The notes: generated by a model from the sequence alone, not told the origin. A stretch of 51,984 nt of DNA from a virus (IMGVR_UViG_3300049489_000572:1-51984), one strand, 5' to 3'. Positions 37,018 through 44,129 are shown, counted from the first letter of the stretch. Made by a program: numbers and translations.

Positions 37018-37227
37018 TTACCTGATTGGAATGTCTACGTCGGGACGAGGCTTCTTATCCTTGATAGGATCTTCACCATCATCATATCCGTCCTTAAGAG
37101 GATCCTCTCTCAGACGTCTCTTGTTCTCATCCAGAGTGTTATCATTTACATGCACTTGTGAGCGATTAGATCCGCCCATAGGCATCTTTTCTGACTTCCT
37201 CTTTTTAATTATTGGATAATCTGACAT
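37018..37227 (-). CDS. Small charged protein, unknown
   Basis: This encodes 69 residues, all charged and apparently disordered (RRLREDPLKDGYDDGEDPIK). It overlaps the dNMP kinase gene by 19 bp and precedes the zinc-ribbon gene by 2 bp. No function can be inferred. Confidence 0.6.
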   Translation of the reverse strand: MSDYPIIKKRKSEKMPMGGSNRSQVHVNDNTLDENKRRLREDPLKDGYDDGEDPIKDKKPRPDVDIPIR

Positions 37228-37898
37228 AGTTGGTTCTCCTCAAGGAATTTATCAACTTTAGAGTATAAATCCTCAATTGAAGAAGCGTCATTAACTATTG
37301 TCGCGTCCCAATCTGACCAGCTTGAAAGAGCTACTTCAGATTCGTGCCTGTGAACTACAGAATGTTCTAGATCAGGTCTTTCTATCTTAATAAGAGCGCC
37401 ATTGAAATCTTTTATCACCTGCGCTTCATTTGGGAATCTAACGTCTGTCACAACCCAGTTACCCTCTTGACTACTTAAGAACGTCTTAAGGACGTCAGTA
37501 TGATAAGTGGGAATTATGTATCGACAGAAATCTGTTCCAACAAACTGGAGAATCTCTCTGGGAGTTTCGAATGACTTCCCTGCAACGCTTAGAAAGAATT
37601 CCTTCAAAGTTTCTTTTGATGGAGATTCAGGAGAAAGATTCTTATGAGTCCTGGTCATCCATACAAGAATGGCTCCCACATGACTACTATTCAGTATCAG
37701 AGGAGCATTAAATTTAGATTTTTTCCCATTGTGATCAGATACTTCATACTCTGAAAGTTTGAAGACTGCTTTAACGAGATCTTTGAGGTTCCTTGCGAAA
37801 GAGGTCTTTCCAGTCCAGCCTCGTTTCTCAATCAGGAAGTCCGCTACGGTGTCCTTCCCAGAACCAGCATACCCACTAAGACCTATTACTGATCTCAT
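37209..37898 (-). CDS. Deoxynucleoside monophosphate kinase
   Basis: This encodes 229 residues. The P-loop is GYAGSGKD (residues 9-16). The motifs TPREILQFVGTDFCR (about 115-130) and VVTDVRFPNEAQVI are those of the phage dNMP kinase family (T4 gene 1 type), which phosphorylates deoxynucleoside monophosphates for phage DNA synthesis. Length is normal. The ATG overlaps the upstream stop by 4 bp. It lies at the start of the packaging operon, an unusual mix of nucleotide metabolism and head genes. Confidence 0.92.
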   Translation of the reverse strand: MRSVIGLSGYAGSGKDTVADFLIEKRGWTGKTSFARNLKDLVKAVFKLSEYEVSDHNGKKSKFNAPLILNSSHVGAILVWMTRTHKNLSPESPSKETLKEFFLSVAGKSFETPREILQFVGTDFCRYIIPTYHTDVLKTFLSSQEGNWVVTDVRFPNEAQVIKDFNGALIKIERPDLEHSVVHRHESEVALSSWSDWDATIVNDASSIEDLYSKVDKFLEENQLCQIIQ

Positions 37899-38158
37899 TT
37901 GAAGAACCCTTTCTTAGAAAGAGTCTTGAGTTTATCAGTAAGATTCTTCAATCGGGGATCTAAAGTGCTAACTGCACTATCAGAAGTCTCGGGTCCCGAC
38001 CTATCTACAGGGGTAATACTCAAAAAGCTTTCCTTGCATGGAAGATCTTGCGCAGCTCGGAGTGGGCAGGTTTTCCAGAACCCATCTTTGCATTGACAGA
38101 ACTCACCAGTATCTTCATCATAGAAAACAACTCTAAAAATTCTGGTGGTTTCCGTCAT
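37895..38158 (-). CDS. Small Cys-containing protein, unknown, first gene of the late operon
   Basis: This encodes 87 residues. The first part is strand-rich with spaced Cys residues (FCQCKDGFWKTCPLRAAQDL), possibly a metal site. The second half is Ser/Asp-rich and then basic (KNLTDKLKTLSKKGFFK). It is the first gene behind the promoter at 38188-38216 and overlaps the dNMP kinase by 4 bp. There is no obvious ribosome site in its short leader. Confidence 0.7.
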   Translation of the reverse strand: MTETTRIFRVVFYDEDTGEFCQCKDGFWKTCPLRAAQDLPCKESFLSITPVDRSGPETSDSAVSTLDPRLKNLTDKLKTLSKKGFFK

Positions 38159-38187
38159 ACAAATGCTACATGTAATTGAACAGCATA

Positions 38188-38216
38188 ATTATAATACAAA
38201 ATATATGTAAAGTAAA
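38188..38216 (-). promoter_or_regulatory. Promoter TTTACT-N17-TATAAT, proximal
   Basis: Minus-strand TTTACT (38216-38211), 17 bp, TATAAT (38193-38188). It carries the same TTGTATTATAAT context as the promoters at 15431 and 41583. It would start transcription about 23 bases before the gene at 38158, downstream of the folded element at 38275-38333. Confidence 0.8.
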
Positions 38217-38274
38217 GAATATGCTCAATCAAGTGCGAATTTTCGTGCAAACCTGAGAAGGCCTGCTTAAAATG

Positions 38275-38333
38275 GTCCCCAGTCCGGATCGGTGAGGGGA
38301 CTTTGGATGGGAGGTCATCGTCCCCCACCGGAT
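38275..38333 (-). ncRNA. Candidate attenuator or small RNA with two exclusive hairpins
   Basis: The stretch is GC-rich inside AT-rich flanks. On the minus strand, hairpin 1 pairs 38333-38320 with 38301-38288 (about 13 bp with two bulges, 18-base loop). Hairpin 2 pairs 38301-38296 with 38280-38275 (GTCCCC/GGGGAC, with an inner CCG/CGG) and is followed by CATTTTAA. The segment 38301-38291 belongs to both, so the two exclude each other, as in transcription attenuators. The loop of hairpin 1 reads GATGACCTCCCAT, close to the 3' end of 16S rRNA, so it could also pair with ribosome sites. A 29-codon ORF (38229-38318) starts in this loop. It lies between two promoters, ahead of the late operon. No known RNA family was recognised. 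Confidence 0.5.
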
Positions 38334-38422
38334 AGATCTTGTATTCTACAAAGAGTTTATTGTATATTCTAGTCTTTATTCTCTATAAAGACACGATACA
38401 TGTATCTTCGTTATTCCCTGTA

Positions 38423-38451
38423 TTAGTAATACTATAGATCGACTTTGTAAA
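38423..38451 (-). promoter_or_regulatory. Promoter TTTACA-N17-TACTAA, distal
   Basis: Minus-strand TTTACA (38451-38446), 17 bp, TACTAA (38428-38423). The predicted transcript reads through the folded element at 38275-38333 towards the late operon, or ends there as a small RNA. Confidence 0.7.
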
Positions 38452-38463
38452 GCAACTACCTAG

Positions 38464-38483
38464 AAAAAAGTTGCAACTATTTT
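38464..38483. promoter_or_regulatory. 20-bp near-palindrome, possible operator
   Basis: AGTTGCAACT (38469-38478) is a perfect palindrome flanked by A- and T-tracts, giving 20 bp of dyad symmetry with one mismatched pair. It lies 13 bp upstream of the -35 box of the distal promoter. It has no loop, so a repressor/activator site is more likely than a terminator. Confidence 0.4.
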
Positions 38484-38515
38484 TGCAGTCCTAATTAATA
38501 CAGTACTTTAGGTAA

Positions 38516-38552
38516 ATAAAAAAGGGGACGGAGAATTAACTCCGTCCCCTTT
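38516..38552 (-). terminator. Intrinsic terminator after the 55-residue gene
   Basis: A perfect 13-bp stem (AAAGGGGACGGAG with its complement, 6-base loop, 38521-38552) ends in a T-run on the minus strand. It lies 18 bp after the stop of the small gene at 38570 and closes the operon that begins at 41611. Confidence 0.95.
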
Positions 38553-38569
38553 GCTCCTACTGGAAGTTA

Positions 38570-38737
38570 TTACTTGCCAGTTACAGCAGAGTAAGCGCCA
38601 GGGGTCTTGTTAGTTACGCCCTGATCACCAGCTGGGTTACCGTGAGGAAGGTTCTTCTTGATCTCAGGGTTGGTGTTACCAGTCTTGGTGACTGCTAGTA
38701 CTGTGCCGTTCATGAAGCGGTGATATGCAGCTGCCAT
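38570..38737 (-). CDS. 55-residue protein directly before a strong terminator, unknown
   Basis: This encodes 55 residues starting MAAAYHRFMNGTVLAVTKTG and ending in GAYSAVTGK. AAGGAG lies eight bases before the ATG, and a perfect terminator follows the TAA. No family was recognised; it is Asn/Thr/Gly-rich, with no Cys or hydrophobic segment. Strong ribosome site, frequent-codon use and a private terminator suggest high expression, as for the capsid and tube genes. It may be a small virion or nucleoid protein. It is the last gene of the operon with the aminopeptidase, protease and cold-shock genes, 3 bp from the coiled-coil gene upstream. Confidence 0.8.
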   Translation of the reverse strand: MAAAYHRFMNGTVLAVTKTGNTNPEIKKNLPHGNPAGDQGVTNKTPGAYSAVTGK

Positions 38738-38740
38738 AGT

Positions 38741-39175
38741 TCATTCTCCTTTTCTAATTTGGGGACCGGTCCCCAAAGTTGTTGTAATATCAACATCTAT
38801 TGCCCAATTGGCTTTTTCTATACTGTTCTTAAGTAAACTCTTAAGCTTGCTATATACATCCAACTGACCAAAGACCTGGTCTCCTACCTCGGTAGGCAGA
38901 TCTTTTCTGTTTTGAAGGTTTGTCAGTAGATTAAGTTTATCTTCAACGTAATCTAGAGTTGTGTATATAAAGTTTAACGAGCTACCCGCTATAAGCGTCT
39001 CAGATCGCGTCTTAGAGATGGCGTTCTGTAGACGCTGCCTCTCCTCTAAGAGAACGTTAACCTCGTCTATAAAAGAGGAGATTGAATCTAGAGAGCAATC
39101 AGAGAGACGAGTCTCGAGAAGGGTTAACCTCTCGTTGATGTCCTTTACCCTATTATGTGCTTCAGCTAGCTTCAT
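38741..39175 (-). CDS. Coiled-coil protein, unknown
   Basis: This encodes 144 residues, helical through most of the length (VKDINERLTLLETRLSD, EVNVLLEERQRLQNAIS). It overlaps the upstream gene by 4 bp (ATGA). It ends with a short TTLGTGPQIRKGE segment. There is no motif for a function; a structural or assembly role is possible. Confidence 0.65.
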   Translation of the reverse strand: MKLAEAHNRVKDINERLTLLETRLSDCSLDSISSFIDEVNVLLEERQRLQNAISKTRSETLIAGSSLNFIYTTLDYVEDKLNLLTNLQNRKDLPTEVGDQVFGQLDVYSKLKSLLKNSIEKANWAIDVDITTTLGTGPQIRKGE

Positions 39176-39744
39176 TTGAATTCTTTTTTAAGAGCACTTA
39201 GTAGATCTGAGTAGTTAGTATTTTTTACCAAGAAACTCAGTTCTTCAATATACCTATCTGCTAAGTCCTCCCTGCCTCTGCTTTTAGCGTCTTTAAAGGC
39301 ATTGAGGATTGCAAAGAATGCAGATTCTGAATTACAGAAATATTCCACCACGGCAACCGATGCTCGTGCAGCGGAAGCCGTAAGGGATTTAGAATCATCC
39401 TTGAACGTAAAGTATTTGCCGTAGGAGTTTCTAATCTCCAATACAACATCCACCTCAGATGCGGTACCCTTCGTCTTTGCTTTTACAAAGAAGTTTACCA
39501 GCTCTAAACCGTTCAATGATGGGAACTGATTTCTAAAATGATCTTTAAGACCTGAAAAAATAGCGTCAACTATACCTACACCGGTGGCTTCAATAACTAA
39601 ACCATCGTGAAGGCATAACTGAACGCTACATTTCCCGTTCTCAAGGTCATCAAGAACGGATAGGCTATTGATCTTTACATCCAGATAGGACTTACCAAGA
39701 ATTCTCTTTATGAGTAATAGGTTGTCCTCTGGAACTGTGGTCAT
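39172..39744 (-). CDS. Unknown alpha/beta protein
   Basis: This encodes 190 residues. Residues 15-95 show alternating strands (KINSLSVLDDLENGKCSVQL, EVDVVLEIRNSYGKYFTF), and the C-terminus is helical (LADRYIEELSFLVKNTNYSD). There is no Cys-rich or catalytic motif. It is co-transcribed with the cold-shock gene upstream, with a 9-bp gap. No family was recognised. Confidence 0.65.
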   Translation of the reverse strand: MTTVPEDNLLLIKRILGKSYLDVKINSLSVLDDLENGKCSVQLCLHDGLVIEATGVGIVDAIFSGLKDHFRNQFPSLNGLELVNFFVKAKTKGTASEVDVVLEIRNSYGKYFTFKDDSKSLTASAARASVAVVEYFCNSESAFFAILNAFKDAKSRGREDLADRYIEELSFLVKNTNYSDLLSALKKEFK

Positions 39745-39753
39745 TGTGCTTAC

Positions 39754-39960
39754 TTAAGGTAGGCGACGAACACCTACCGCCGTAGGGCCCTTAGGCCCCT
39801 CTTCAAGAGAGAACTCAACGGCCTCGCCTTCCTTTAAGGACTTATACCCATCCATCTCGATGGCGGAGTAGTGGACAAAGATGTCCCTAGTCTCACCATC
39901 TGCATTGATGAATCCATAACCCTTGGAGGCATTAAACCACTTAACTTTACCCTTCTTCAT
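39754..39960 (-). CDS. Cold-shock domain protein
   Basis: This encodes 68 residues, the full length of a single cold-shock domain. RNP1 is KGYGFI (residues 13-18) and RNP2 is DIFVHY (26-31). It starts [17 protein letters not shown], like bacterial CspA-type proteins that bind single-stranded RNA or DNA and melt mRNA secondary structure. A phage copy could keep late mRNA translatable or act as an antiterminator. It lies in the operon with the methionine aminopeptidase and protease genes. Confidence 0.95.
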   Translation of the reverse strand: MKKGKVKWFNASKGYGFINADGETRDIFVHYSAIEMDGYKSLKEGEAVEFSLEEGPKGPTAVGVRRLP

Positions 39961-39988
39961 AATCTACTTCTCCACTTAGTCTTAAGAC

Positions 39989-40783
39989 TTAATTCTTAGC
40001 TTCCTTGACGGCGCGCTGAAGCTCTTTTAGCGCGGGTCCATAACTAGCATGCTCATATCTAGTAGAGCCCGCCGTATGAAGTCCAATAAGTTTTCCCTTG
40101 TAGTAAATGCCCGAACCGGAATAACCACCTACACCGGCAAAGCCGTAGTAGGCGAATCCTTCCATATGTGTTGCGCTGGTATCCTGGATACCTGCTACAA
40201 CATCAATATCTGTATATCCAAAGAACCTGCCTTCGGCCATTGATACAAGGAAGTCCCCCCACTGACCTAGCGGAGCACCTACAACCTGTACCTGTGCCCC
40301 TCTTGGAGGCATCTGGTCTGCAAACTCAGCATGGGATGCAAAAACATGCTTAACCTTCACCATGCAAGTATCTGCTGCTTTACTACTATACACCACCTTC
40401 AGAACTGGAATTCGCTTCTGATCGGGAGTGATTACAACCTGCTCGTCCTCAATAACCTCATAACTTTGGAACAAGTCTTCCTGCTTTAATCCAACAGGGT
40501 AGCGGTCACATACGTGCCAGGCTGTCAGAATAGTACTGGTTCCCTCTCCCTCATTAACCCCCACCACTACACCACTGCCTGAACTCTTCATTCCGGCAAT
40601 TGAGGGGGCCCCCTCGGCAAAGTCAGTTATTAAGACTGTAACTGTTTCTTCAAACTTTACTGCATTATTCATCAGCCTCTGTGCGTAGGCAGCCTCCCTA
40701 TCACCTCTTGAGTCGGTGTATGGAGTTTTTACTGCTGCACAAGAAGACAACAGAAGGGAAAGGGCGATTAGCAGTTTCTTCAT
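39989..40783 (-). CDS. Secreted lipoprotein serine protease, trypsin-like
   Basis: This encodes 264 residues. A signal peptide (residues 1-14, MKKLLIALSLLLSS) ends in a lipobox LSSC with Cys15, so the mature protein would be lipid-anchored outside the inner membrane. The catalytic triad of the chymotrypsin-like fold is visible: His90 in TAWHV, Asp138 in SKAADTCMV, Ser222 in GGYSGSG. Two Cys (92 and 140) may form a disulfide. It has no PDZ domain, unlike DegP. A phage-encoded envelope protease could modify surface proteins of the infected cell, for example in superinfection exclusion. It is co-transcribed with the methionine aminopeptidase upstream. Confidence 0.88.
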   Translation of the reverse strand: MKKLLIALSLLLSSCAAVKTPYTDSRGDREAAYAQRLMNNAVKFEETVTVLITDFAEGAPSIAGMKSSGSGVVVGVNEGEGTSTILTAWHVCDRYPVGLKQEDLFQSYEVIEDEQVVITPDQKRIPVLKVVYSSKAADTCMVKVKHVFASHAEFADQMPPRGAQVQVVGAPLGQWGDFLVSMAEGRFFGYTDIDVVAGIQDTSATHMEGFAYYGFAGVGGYSGSGIYYKGKLIGLHTAGSTRYEHASYGPALKELQRAVKEAKN

Positions 40784-40818
40784 TTTGTTCCTTTACAACA
40801 TAATGACCCTGCTACTCC

Positions 40819-41559
40819 TTACCAACGGGTAATGATTTCAGGACCAGTTTCTGTAATTATGATGGTATCCTCAAAATGGGCGGATAACACATCATGCTTA
40901 GACTGGATTGTCCAGCCGTCTATATTTAGCCAGACATCTTGTGGTCCATCGAAAACTACAGGTTCTATTGCTAAACAGCTTCCTTCTGTTAACAAAGTAC
41001 CCTGAAGTGGAGGGCCATAGTTAGGCACGCAAGGATCCTGGTGAAGAGCCAGTCCTATACCGTGACCTGTAAAATCTAAACTCACAGAAAACCCCTTCCG
41101 CTCTACATGCTTTTGTATAGCGTAGGATATGTTTCCTGTGTAAGAACCTACTAAGGCGGCTTGAATACCTTTGTCCAAAGACTCCTTAGTAGTCTTAATT
41201 AATTTCTCTACTCTACCCGGGACATTGCCGATTGCCACAGTTCTTGCGGCGTCGGAGAAATGTTCCTTGTAGATAACTCCACAATCAAAGCTTACAATAT
41301 CTCCTTCTTTCAAAGGAGTATGATTGGGTATACCATGTACAACATCTGTATTAACTGAAATACAGGCTGCAGCAGGGAATCCCTTATAGCCTAAAAAGGC
41401 AGGGTAAGCTCCTTCATGTGAAAGGATTGCTTCCTCTGCCTTCTTTGACACCTCGAAGGGTGTTGCACCGGGAACCAACCACTCTCTGCACGCTACGTCT
41501 ATAACCTCTGCAAGAATTCTCCCGCTCGCGCGCATGAGGCTAAGGTCTAATGTTCCCAT
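40819..41559 (-). CDS. map: Methionine aminopeptidase, type I
   Basis: This encodes 246 residues. The enzyme removes the initiator Met from nascent proteins with two metal ions. All ligands are present in family order: Asp92, Asp103, His166, Glu199 and Glu230, plus His75, each exactly five residues lower than in the E. coli enzyme. The start is placed at the ATG at 41559; a frame opening at a TTG at 41577 would begin at or before the predicted transcription start. The leader is about 15-20 bases without a clear ribosome site. No zinc-finger extension is present. Confidence 0.95.
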   Translation of the reverse strand: MGTLDLSLMRASGRILAEVIDVACREWLVPGATPFEVSKKAEEAILSHEGAYPAFLGYKGFPAAACISVNTDVVHGIPNHTPLKEGDIVSFDCGVIYKEHFSDAARTVAIGNVPGRVEKLIKTTKESLDKGIQAALVGSYTGNISYAIQKHVERKGFSVSLDFTGHGIGLALHQDPCVPNYGPPLQGTLLTEGSCLAIEPVVFDGPQDVWLNIDGWTIQSKHDVLSAHFEDTIIITETGPEIITRW

Positions 41560-41582
41560 GGGTTTATAATTTGTCAAGATAA

Positions 41583-41611
41583 ATTATAATACAATTATAG
41601 TTTATTGTAAA
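41583..41611 (-). promoter_or_regulatory. Promoter TTTACA-N17-TATAAT for the map-protease operon
   Basis: Minus-strand TTTACA (41611-41606), 17 bp, TATAAT (41588-41583), with TTGTAT abutting the -10 box. It lies 24 bp before the methionine aminopeptidase ATG, so the message has a very short leader. Confidence 0.88.
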
Positions 41612-41619
41612 TCCAATAA

Positions 41620-42105
41620 TTACAACGTGATCCTCTTGGCCATCAGCTCGGACCAGCGGGCATTGATCTGCCCCTTTAGATCAGGATATAACTCATTGAT
41701 TTTTATGAAATCTTCCCTATCTAATGCTGTCTTTAGGGCAACAATAGCCTGATCGGGAGTTACGCCAGGCATCGCCATGTTTTCATAGTTAGCCACAGCA
41801 ACAAGGGATACCACATGAAATTGACGCATGGCGTCAGTCATCTGACCATACATTCTTTCAAGTTCAACCCCTGCCATATTAAGCTGCTCGTTATTACGAG
41901 ACATAATATCGTCGAAAGTTAGGGACTTCGCCTCATTAAAAGCCTGACGCGGATCAGGAGGCATGCCTTTAGGGTCAGGAACAAATGTTCTTTCAGTTGT
42001 CATGGTAGGTTGGGGAGCGTCTCTGGTCTTATCCACATCTCCTCCTACTACAACTCTTGGTGCATGTCTTAAAGAAGCCTTATTTCCGCAATTGTTACAA
42101 CTCAT
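41620..42105 (-). CDS. Unknown protein with N-terminal Cys pair
   Basis: This encodes 161 residues. The N-terminus has CNNC (MSCNNCGNKASLRHA), then a Pro-rich linker (DPKGMPPDPRQAF) and a helical C-terminal domain (FNEAKSLTFDDIMSRNNEQ, QAIVALKTALDREDFIKINE). It is the last gene before the promoter at 41583. No family was recognised. Confidence 0.65.
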   Translation of the reverse strand: MSCNNCGNKASLRHAPRVVVGGDVDKTRDAPQPTMTTERTFVPDPKGMPPDPRQAFNEAKSLTFDDIMSRNNEQLNMAGVELERMYGQMTDAMRQFHVVSLVAVANYENMAMPGVTPDQAIVALKTALDREDFIKINELYPDLKGQINARWSELMAKRITL

Positions 42106-42106
42106 A

Positions 42107-42394
42107 TTACTTTTCCCACTTTATATAGATTTGCTCTGGTCCAAAGATAAGTATTCCATCTTCCAGCTTAGAGTTCTCTATGGTTTGAAATCCCCAAGCA
42201 CTATTAACAGAAGTCTTTGTAATAGCGTTTCGATCAAGCTCTAAAATAGCCTTATCTAAGGTGGATCTGTTTCCTTGTATAACATATACCTTAGGATCTT
42301 TAGGGTAGCCAAGACCACAATACTCTTGATAAGAATCAAGAATGCTGATAGCTACTTTATTCCCCTTTATCTTTAGTGTCGTTTTGAATTGCAT
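42107..42394 (-). CDS. Small protein, unknown
   Basis: This encodes 95 residues starting MQFKTTLKIKGNKVAISIL. The ATG at 42394 is chosen over a GTG at 42427 because it is the first ATG, with GAGCAGG about ten bases upstream. The protein alternates short strands (VYVIQGNRSTLDKAILEL, ILIFGPEQIYIKW). It overlaps the upstream gene by 38 bp. No known family. Confidence 0.6.
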   Translation of the reverse strand: MQFKTTLKIKGNKVAISILDSYQEYCGLGYPKDPKVYVIQGNRSTLDKAILELDRNAITKTSVNSAWGFQTIENSKLEDGILIFGPEQIYIKWEK

Positions 42395-42629
42395 CTTTAA
42401 TAACCTGCTCTGTAAAGCTAGAGACACATCTCATACACTCAAAGGTAGGATTTAGCATCTTTGAAGTTTCTGCTTTGTCCTTACCATCTGTGCAGTATAA
42501 GACTACTTCCCCATCTTTAACTTCAGGTGCAAGCTTACATAAACCCGCCTGCCTCATGTAAAGTTCTCTTGGAGTAACCCCCAGCTTGGTGTACTTCTCA
42601 TCCCACACAGGGAATGGGCTATCAGTCAC
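42357..42629 (-). CDS. Small Cys-containing protein, unknown
   Basis: This encodes 90 residues with Cys at spaced positions (AGLCKLAPEVKDGEVVLYCT, then FECMRCVSSF), compatible with a metal-binding fold. It overlaps both neighbours (8 bp and 38 bp), so it is translationally coupled. Function unknown. Confidence 0.6.
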   Translation of the reverse strand: MTDSPFPVWDEKYTKLGVTPRELYMRQAGLCKLAPEVKDGEVVLYCTDGKDKAETSKMLNPTFECMRCVSSFTEQVIKDAIQNDTKDKGE

Positions 42630-42807
42630 GAAGCGCCTCTCTCAAGAACAATAACTGCTTTGCCTGAGGTTGTTTCTTCAACCACTCAAAGAAGAACTCC
42701 ACAACCTGAAACTTCGACAGAGCCACCCCTTCCTCAGCTTCTTTAGCTTCAATATAAGCTATAGCCTCTGGATCTACTAGGATGGCGTCTGTGTCAGTAA
42801 GAGACAT
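42622..42807 (-). CDS. Small helical protein, unknown
   Basis: This encodes 61 residues (AIAYIEAKEAEEGVALSKFQ, then VVEFFFEWLKKQPQAKQLLF), mostly helix. Its ATG overlaps the stop of the clamp-loader gene by one base, so it is coupled to it. It may be a replication accessory factor, inferred from position only. Confidence 0.6.
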   Translation of the reverse strand: MSLTDTDAILVDPEAIAYIEAKEAEEGVALSKFQVVEFFFEWLKKQPQAKQLLFLREALRD

Positions 42808-43847
42808 TACTTAGCCTGCTTTATTAGCTTGTGCGTCTTGGCTAGAGCCAACATTAACTGGTTCTCACCGAGTTTTCCATCATCGAAGGGAACGACAAAG
42901 AACTCAAGAGCAGCAGAATACAACATAAAGGAGTTCCAGTCTCGGGAAGACGTTAATTTGGACCTGAACATTCCTGCGAGAGACATCCCAAGACCTGTAG
43001 GTCCCATGTCTTTAAAATCAGCGTAGCCTTCTACAATGTTAGACCAAGTAGATGTCTTACTTATGATCAACATAAAGTACTTAAAGAAGTCTTCGCCGCC
43101 GGCCTCCTCAGTCTCCAGCAGACGAGTGATTTCATCCTCCTTAGTTGAGGATAGCTGTAGGACTTGCTGTAAGTTGACCAGGGCTTTTCTTGGCGACCCG
43201 GATGAGTGGTCTGCTACTAACTGTAAAGTCTTCTTGGAGAGGTCTACAGCCTCATAGGCACACACCTCTTCTAGCAGTGAGACTATTTCGTTTGTCGTTA
43301 GGTTCTTGAACTTAAACTGCTGGCACCTGGTCTTAACCGTTGGAAGAATCTTCTCAGGATTAGTAGTGCAGAGAATAATAAAAACGTTCTTAGGAGCCTC
43401 TTCCAAGACCTTTAGTAAGGAAGTTTGTGCCTCCTTAGTCATCTGGTGAAACTCGTCAAGGATGTAGACCTTATTCTTCAGCTGCATGGGCATCATTGAC
43501 ATCTTAGAAGAGATCTCTCTTACAGAGTCAATTCCTCTATGGTCTGCAGCATTAATTTCGTAAAGGTCCACACATGATCCAGAGATGATTGTTTTACAAG
43601 ATCTGCACTCTAGGCAGGGGTCTCCTTCTGCGTCCTTGTTGTCACAGTTTAAAGACAAGGCTATAATTCTGGCCGAGGAGGTCTTTCCAGTACCGGAATC
43701 ACCTGTAAGCAGGTAGACTTGTGAGGGGTGGTCAGAAGTTATAGCCTTCTTAAGGCTCTTAACTACTTCTTTATGACCGGAGATCTCGCTAAACTTGCGA
43801 GGTCTATACTTGTGATATAAATCACCTTCACTGTGTGGTAATACCAT
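42807..43847 (-). CDS. Clamp-loader ATPase, DNA polymerase III gamma/tau-like
   Basis: This encodes 346 residues. It loads the sliding clamp on primer-template DNA. It has YHKYRPRKFSEISGH, Walker A GDSGTGKT (residues 49-56), a four-Cys zinc module (Cys68, 78, 81, 84), Walker B ILDEFHQM, the LLKVLEEAP segment and TRCQQF in place of the usual SRC arginine-finger motif. Length corresponds to domains I-III of bacterial gamma. The tau-specific tail is absent. Many large phages carry T4-type clamp loaders, so a bacterial-type copy is noteworthy. The sliding clamp and polymerase are not in the window. GGAG precedes the ATG. Confidence 0.92.
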   Translation of the reverse strand: MVLPHSEGDLYHKYRPRKFSEISGHKEVVKSLKKAITSDHPSQVYLLTGDSGTGKTSSARIIALSLNCDNKDAEGDPCLECRSCKTIISGSCVDLYEINAADHRGIDSVREISSKMSMMPMQLKNKVYILDEFHQMTKEAQTSLLKVLEEAPKNVFIILCTTNPEKILPTVKTRCQQFKFKNLTTNEIVSLLEEVCAYEAVDLSKKTLQLVADHSSGSPRKALVNLQQVLQLSSTKEDEITRLLETEEAGGEDFFKYFMLIISKTSTWSNIVEGYADFKDMGPTGLGMSLAGMFRSKLTSSRDWNSFMLYSAALEFFVVPFDDGKLGENQLMLALAKTHKLIKQAK

Positions 43848-43862
43848 AATGCTCCAACACCC

Positions 43863-44129
43863 TTATCCGATGGGGTTTCCACCTACAAAGAGGATACCGT
43901 CCTTTACGTAACCTCTACCTGCGGCCCATTCTATAAATAAGCCTAAAACTGTCTCTACGTCATCTGTAGAAACACCAACCACTAGAGGTACACCCTCTAC
44001 AGTCTTATTTGCTATATACTTATTTACTATATAGGTTATCGCTTCATCAGGAATATCCACCTCCACCGTCTTTGAATTAACGGAGTGGGGGTTTCCTAAT
44101 TGAATTGTCTTCTTGTTCTTCTTTGCCAT
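43863..44129 (-). CDS. Small protein, unknown
   Basis: This encodes 88 residues (KKTIQLGNPHSVNSKTVEVD, then VETVLGLFIEWAAGRGYV) with a Lys-rich start and a compact alpha/beta end. AGAGAAG precedes the ATG. It overlaps the upstream gene by 53 bp in another frame, which is long for this genome. No family was recognised. Confidence 0.6.
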   Translation of the reverse strand: MAKKNKKTIQLGNPHSVNSKTVEVDIPDEAITYIVNKYIANKTVEGVPLVVGVSTDDVETVLGLFIEWAAGRGYVKDGILFVGGNPIG

